This document shows, piece after piece, positions 7,240 through 10,486 of a stretch of DNA of 10,486 bases. The notes below the pieces were generated by a model. The model saw only the letters and a program-made list of their open reading frames with translations. It was not told where the DNA came from and ran no database searches. How positions within the stretch are numbered: the stretch's first letter is position 1; every line of letters starts with the position of its first letter. A program made the translations under genes and the position numbers. This DNA comes from QHXN01 sp040509515 (lineage in GTDB: Bacteria; Acidobacteriota; Blastocatellia; Pyrinomonadales; Pyrinomonadaceae), in contig JBEVKV010000434.1 of the NCBI GenBank assembly GCA_040509515.1, forward strand, positions 1 to 10,486. Direction: 5' to 3'.

Positions 7240-7280
7240 TCCTGATTTGCTGTCGGAGAATGGTCTTGGGGGACGCAAGG

Positions 7281-7970
7281 GTGCGCATACTTTTGGTCGA
7301 GGATGAGCCGAGCGCCGCCTTGATGCTCGCCAAGGGGCTGCGCGAGGAGGCGTACGCGGTGGACGTGGCGGCCGACGGCGAGAGGGCGCTGGAGATGGCC
7401 TTCGTTAACGACTACGACCTCATCATCCTCGACGTCATGCTGCCGCGCAAGGGCGGCTTCGAGGTCTGCCGCGAGTTGCGCGCGAGCGGGTCGGCGGTGC
7501 CCGTCCTGATGCTCACGGCCCGCGACGCGGTCGAGGACAGGGTCGCGGGATTGGATTCGGGGGCCGACGACTACCTGCCGAAGCCGTTCGACTTCGAGGA
7601 GCTGCTCGCGCGCGTCCGCGCGCTGCTGCGGCGCAGGCCCGCCCTCTACCCCGAGGTCATCAACGTCGCCGACCTCTCCCTCGACACGCGCGCCCGGCGG
7701 GCGCGGCGCGGCGGGCGCGACGTGGAACTGACGGCGAAGGAGTACGCGCTCTTAGAGTACCTCGCGCGGCGGGCCGACGAGGTGGTGGGGCGCGCCGACA
7801 TCGCCGAGCACGTCTGGGATGAATCCTACGACCCCTTCTCGAAAGTCATCGAAGTGTTCATCCAGCGGCTGCGCCGGAAGGTTGACGAAGGACACGACCT
7901 GAAGCTCATACGCACGCGGCGCGGCGAGGGCTACACGCTGACGGCCGAGGGAGCGGGCGCGGATGATTAA
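7281..7970 (+). CDS. OmpR/PhoB-family response regulator
   Basis: This 229-residue DNA-binding response regulator has an N-terminal receiver domain (about 1-115) with the acidic pair Glu7-Asp8, phosphoacceptor Asp51 in LIILDVMLP, Thr79 in LMLTARD and Lys101 in LPKPF. A C-terminal winged helix follows (about 127-224: ELTAKEYALLEYLA, EVFIQRLRRKVD, TRRGEGYTL). The wording of the effector domain is close to the CusR/CopR-type branch, but the signal cannot be read from this. The GTG at 7281 is chosen because it gives the usual MRILLVEDE opening and has GGGGGA (7268-7273) at a suitable distance. An ATG at 7260 in the same frame would add seven residues but has its only Shine-Dalgarno match one base away. 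The gene is translationally coupled to the kinase gene, overlapping it by 8 bases. Confidence 0.95.
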   Translation: MRILLVEDEPSAALMLAKGLREEAYAVDVAADGERALEMAFVNDYDLIILDVMLPRKGGFEVCRELRASGSAVPVLMLTARDAVEDRVAGLDSGADDYLPKPFDFEELLARVRALLRRRPALYPEVINVADLSLDTRARRARRGGRDVELTAKEYALLEYLARRADEVVGRADIAEHVWDESYDPFSKVIEVFIQRLRRKVDEGHDLKLIRTRRGEGYTLTAEGAGADD

Positions 7971-9378
7971 CACGGTCAGGGGGCGCTTGACGCTCTGGTA
8001 CGTGAGCGCGCTGGCGCTCATCCTCGTCGCGTTCGGCGTCGCCGTCTACGTCATGCTGTCGCGCTCGCTGCACCGGCGCGTCGACGAGGCGCTGCGCTCG
8101 ACCCTCGAAATCTCGATTACCTCGCTGACGCACGACACGCAGGAGGGGCAGTCGAGTCAGAGCGCCGCGCAGAGCACGACGGCCGAGTTGTCCCACCCGC
8201 AACAGGCGATGATGATCTTCGACGGCGCGGGGCGACTGCTCGCCGAGCACCCCTACGAAGGAGACTTGCACATCCGCCCGCCAGACCTCGGCGCGATACC
8301 CGACGACGCGGTCTACCTCTACACGGTCGCGGAGGAGGGCGACGCGAACGACCGCCACCGCCTCGCCGTGCGGAGGGTGCGGATTCCTCCCGCGGACACC
8401 CCGTACATCATCCTCGCCAGCCAGCCGCTCGAAGCGGTCGAAGACGAGCTGGAGTCGCTCCGTGAGATTCTCTATCTGGCGACGCCGGCGGTGCTGCTCG
8501 TGGCCGGCCTCGGCGGCTGGTTTTTGGCGCGTCAGGGTCTCGCGCCGGTGGGCGCGATGGCGAGGAGGGCGCGCCAGATCGGGGCCGGCAGTCTCGACCG
8601 GCAGTTGCCCGTCGCCAACCCGCACGACGAGCTGGGGCAACTCGCCAACAGTTTCAACGAGCTGCTCGCGCGTCTCGACGCGGCGTTCGGCGAGCAGCGC
8701 CGGTTCATGGCCGACGCCTCGCACGAGCTGCGCACCCCGCTCTCGGTGATGAGCACGGCGGCGGGGGTGACGCTGAAGAAAGAGCACCGCGAGGAGGAGG
8801 AGTACCGCGAGGCGCTTCAGATGATGGCCGAGCAGACCCGGCGGCTCTCGCGCATCGTGCAGGACATGTTCATCCTCGCGCGCGCCGACGCCGGGCACTA
8901 CCCGCTGCAAAACAGGGCGCTCTATCTCAACGACCTGCTCGACGAAGTGGCGCGGGCCGGCGGCCTGCTGGCCTCCGACAAGGGCGTGACCGTGGAGTTG
9001 ACGAACCTGCCGGAGGCCGCCTTCCACGGCGACGAAGATTTGCTCCGCCAGATGGTCATGAACCTCATGGATAACGCCGTGAAGTTCACGCCCGCGGGTG
9101 GCGTCGTCAGGCTCAGTCTGACGACGCGTGCGGACGATTATCTGCTCTCGGTCTCCGACACCGGGCCGGGCATCCCCGTCGAGGCGCGCGACCACGTCTT
9201 CGAGCGTTTCTACCGCGCGGACAAGGCGCGTTCGCGCTCGGAAGACGGCGGCGCGGGCCTCGGCCTCGCCATCGCCAGATGGATCGCGCAGGCCCACGAC
9301 GGCGACCTCGAACTGGCCGACTCAAACGGCACCGGCGCAACCTTCACCGTCCGGCTCCCGCTCCCCTCCCGTAACTGA
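7963..9378 (+). CDS. Membrane sensor histidine kinase (HAMP-HisKA-HATPase)
   Basis: This 471-residue kinase is the partner of the preceding response regulator. Residues 11-32 form the first membrane helix, about 33-165 an extracytoplasmic sensor region I cannot assign to a family, and about 168-189 the second helix. A HAMP linker follows (about 190-242, ending NSFNELLARLD). The HisKA domain carries phospho-acceptor His254 in DASHELRTPLS. The ATPase domain shows the N box (MNLMDNAVKFTP, Asn367 and Asn371), the G1 box (SDTGPGIP, Asp399), the F box (FERFYR, 413-418) and the G2 box (GAGLGLAIA, 430-438). All catalytic boxes look intact. The start codon lies inside the end of the regulator gene (ATGATTAA arrangement), so the two are translated from one message. 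Confidence 0.95.
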   Translation: MINTVRGRLTLWYVSALALILVAFGVAVYVMLSRSLHRRVDEALRSTLEISITSLTHDTQEGQSSQSAAQSTTAELSHPQQAMMIFDGAGRLLAEHPYEGDLHIRPPDLGAIPDDAVYLYTVAEEGDANDRHRLAVRRVRIPPADTPYIILASQPLEAVEDELESLREILYLATPAVLLVAGLGGWFLARQGLAPVGAMARRARQIGAGSLDRQLPVANPHDELGQLANSFNELLARLDAAFGEQRRFMADASHELRTPLSVMSTAAGVTLKKEHREEEEYREALQMMAEQTRRLSRIVQDMFILARADAGHYPLQNRALYLNDLLDEVARAGGLLASDKGVTVELTNLPEAAFHGDEDLLRQMVMNLMDNAVKFTPAGGVVRLSLTTRADDYLLSVSDTGPGIPVEARDHVFERFYRADKARSRSEDGGAGLGLAIARWIAQAHDGDLELADSNGTGATFTVRLPLPSRN

Positions 9379-9399
9379 CTGCCCGCCCAACACTTCAGG

Positions 9400-9419
9400 C
9401 GTTTACCGTCCGTTTACCG
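9400..9419. promoter_or_regulatory. Tandem direct repeats, candidate response-regulator operator
   Basis: CGTTTACCG occurs at 9400-9408 and again at 9411-9419, an exact 9-bp direct repeat with an 11-bp period. OmpR/PhoB-type regulators bind head-to-tail as dimers on direct repeats of about this period. The site lies just after the kinase gene and about 70 bases before the DUF3616 start. Possible -10 boxes (GATAGT at 9427-9432, GATAAA at 9440-9445) follow, so the repeats would overlap or abut the -35 region. Confidence 0.55.
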
Positions 9420-9487
9420 GGGATTTGATAGTCTTTGCGGATAAATGCGAAGGCATCCGAAGGGCTGTCATTAAGGGGGCGAGTTCT

Positions 9488-10423
9488 ATGAGCTACAGGG
9501 TGAAGATGCTGCTGCCGGTCGTCGGCATGTTCTTACTGGCGTGCATCGTGGTGGCGGCGGTCACGCGCGCGGGGCGCGACATCACACAGCCGGTGACGGC
9601 CTTCACGGGCGGCACGTTCGAGGCGTCGGGCGTCGCACACGTCCCCGGCACCGACGGCGTGCTCTTCGTGGACGACGGGCGCAACGAAGAAGTCTTCTGG
9701 ATGAGGCTCGGCGAGGGGCGCACACAGGCGGGCGCGATCACGCCGGTCAAGCTCGGCGCGAGCGTCGTCGACCTCGAAGGCATCACCACGGACGGCACGC
9801 ACTTCTACGTCGTCGGCTCGCAGTCCAAGTCGAAGGGCGGCGACCTCGCGGGGCTCGTGCGCTTCCGTTTCGACGCGCAGGGTCAGCGCGCCGAGGGCGT
9901 CGAGTCGATCTCCGGGCTCAAGCGTTTCCTCGCGGAGAACGTGGCCGAGCTGCGCGGGATGGCGGAGAGGAAGTACAAGGACGGCGGCATCAACGTCGAA
10001 GGGCTGGCGTGGGATCAGAAGAACGGGCGACTTCTGCTCGGCCTGCGCTCGCCGGTCGTGGACGGGCAGGCGCTCGTCGTGCCGCTGCGGCTGCGCGACC
10101 CGCGGGCCGCCTTCACATCCGGCAATCTCGAAGTGGAAGGGGCGAAGGCCATCAGGCTGCCGCTCGGCGGGGCGGGCGTCAGGAGCATCGAGTACGACGA
10201 CCGCGCGAAGGCGTTCCGCGTCATCGCCGGCGCGGGGCCGAACTCCGAGAAGCTGGACTTCAAGCTCTGGGAGTGGGACGGCGACGCAACGCGGCCCGCG
10301 CTCCGCGAGGTGGTTACGGATGCGCGCAGGCTCAAGCCCGTAGGCGTCACGCGCGTCTCGTCGGCGGGCCGCGACTTCACCTTCATCGTCTTCGACACGA
10401 GCGGCTACGCGGTGACGGATTAG
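9488..10423 (+). CDS. Exported or membrane-anchored DUF3616 protein
   Basis: This 311-residue protein has one N-terminal hydrophobic segment (about 7-26) that could be an uncleaved anchor or a signal peptide. The LLAC at 16-19 resembles a lipobox, but the residues after it stay hydrophobic, so a lipoprotein is doubtful. The rest matches the DUF3616 pattern: DLEGITTDGTHFYVVGSQS (95-113), INVEGLAWDQKNGRLLLGLR (168-187), and GVRSIEYDDRAKAFRVIAG (230-248). The repeated EG(I/L)xxD strand pattern suggests a beta-propeller-like fold. No catalytic role is known to me. The ATG at 9488 has only a loose purine-rich stretch upstream (AGGGGGCGAG); an ATG at 9506 is an alternative. It follows the kinase by 109 bases, probably has its own promoter, and is a likely target of the two-component pair. 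Confidence 0.8.
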   Translation: MSYRVKMLLPVVGMFLLACIVVAAVTRAGRDITQPVTAFTGGTFEASGVAHVPGTDGVLFVDDGRNEEVFWMRLGEGRTQAGAITPVKLGASVVDLEGITTDGTHFYVVGSQSKSKGGDLAGLVRFRFDAQGQRAEGVESISGLKRFLAENVAELRGMAERKYKDGGINVEGLAWDQKNGRLLLGLRSPVVDGQALVVPLRLRDPRAAFTSGNLEVEGAKAIRLPLGGAGVRSIEYDDRAKAFRVIAGAGPNSEKLDFKLWEWDGDATRPALREVVTDARRLKPVGVTRVSSAGRDFTFIVFDTSGYAVTD

Positions 10424-10486
10424 GGTCTGCGGACGACTTCTTGCCTCAAAACATTTCCTGCAACACAGTCAGAAATAACTCCCCGG

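Noticed and set aside
6960..7280. Upstream extension of the response regulator frame by 107 codons
   Set aside because: It overlaps the end of the Calx-beta gene and runs through the terminator and the predicted promoter. The receiver domain begins exactly at the GTG at 7281.
7906..9297. An open frame of 463 codons on the minus strand, opposite the sensor kinase
   Set aside because: Low-complexity Arg/Val/His-rich translation without motifs; the plus-strand kinase contains all catalytic boxes.
9128..9487. Upstream extension of the DUF3616 frame by 120 codons into the kinase gene
   Set aside because: The extension is an out-of-frame reading of the kinase ATPase domain, and the N-terminal hydrophobic segment expected of the protein begins at the ATG at 9488.

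Overview
The window looks like ordinary chromosomal DNA from a high-GC, Gram-negative-type bacterium. I suspect an acidobacterium of the Blastocatellia/Pyrinomonadales type. The suspicion rests on the combination of a large secreted protein with Calx-beta, delta-60 and DUF4214 domains, an OmpR/EnvZ-type two-component pair and a DUF3616 protein. It is an inference from gene content, not from a marker gene. There are no RNA genes, transposases, phage genes or CRISPR arrays.

Layout. Left part, minus strand: a secreted alpha/beta-hydrolase (lipase/esterase type) with a long beta-rich N-terminal region (46-2025), then a 279-base gap holding a probable terminator, then an HxlR-family regulator (2305-2712). 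The regulator is divergent from a small exported lipocalin-like protein (2788-3408) across a 75-base shared control region. Centre, plus strand: a 307-base gap (3409-3715) with a near-consensus sigma70 promoter and a leader of about 200 nt that can fold into an extended hairpin. It precedes a 1122-residue exported protein (3716-7084) made of a split Calx-beta domain, a seven-repeat delta-60 propeller, three intact Calx-beta domains and a DUF4214 tail. A strong hairpin terminator follows. Right part, plus strand: a response regulator (7281-7970) and a sensor kinase (7963-9378) overlapping by 8 bases, then a membrane-anchored or exported DUF3616 protein (9488-10423). Bases 1-45 and 10424-10486 show no recognisable feature.

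How the genes may work together. The HxlR regulator probably controls its divergent neighbour and itself. The two-component pair probably controls the DUF3616 gene: two 9-bp direct repeats with an 11-bp period, the geometry used by OmpR/PhoB-type regulators, lie just upstream of that gene. The large Calx-beta protein has its own promoter and terminator and is probably a cell-surface or secreted adhesion/matrix-type protein. Most products here are exported, so the theme is envelope and extracellular function.

The observations most worth following are the propeller nested inside a split Calx-beta domain, the structured leader in front of that gene, and the tandem operator-like repeats before the DUF3616 gene. 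I found nothing that amounts to a clearly new defence or mobile system.
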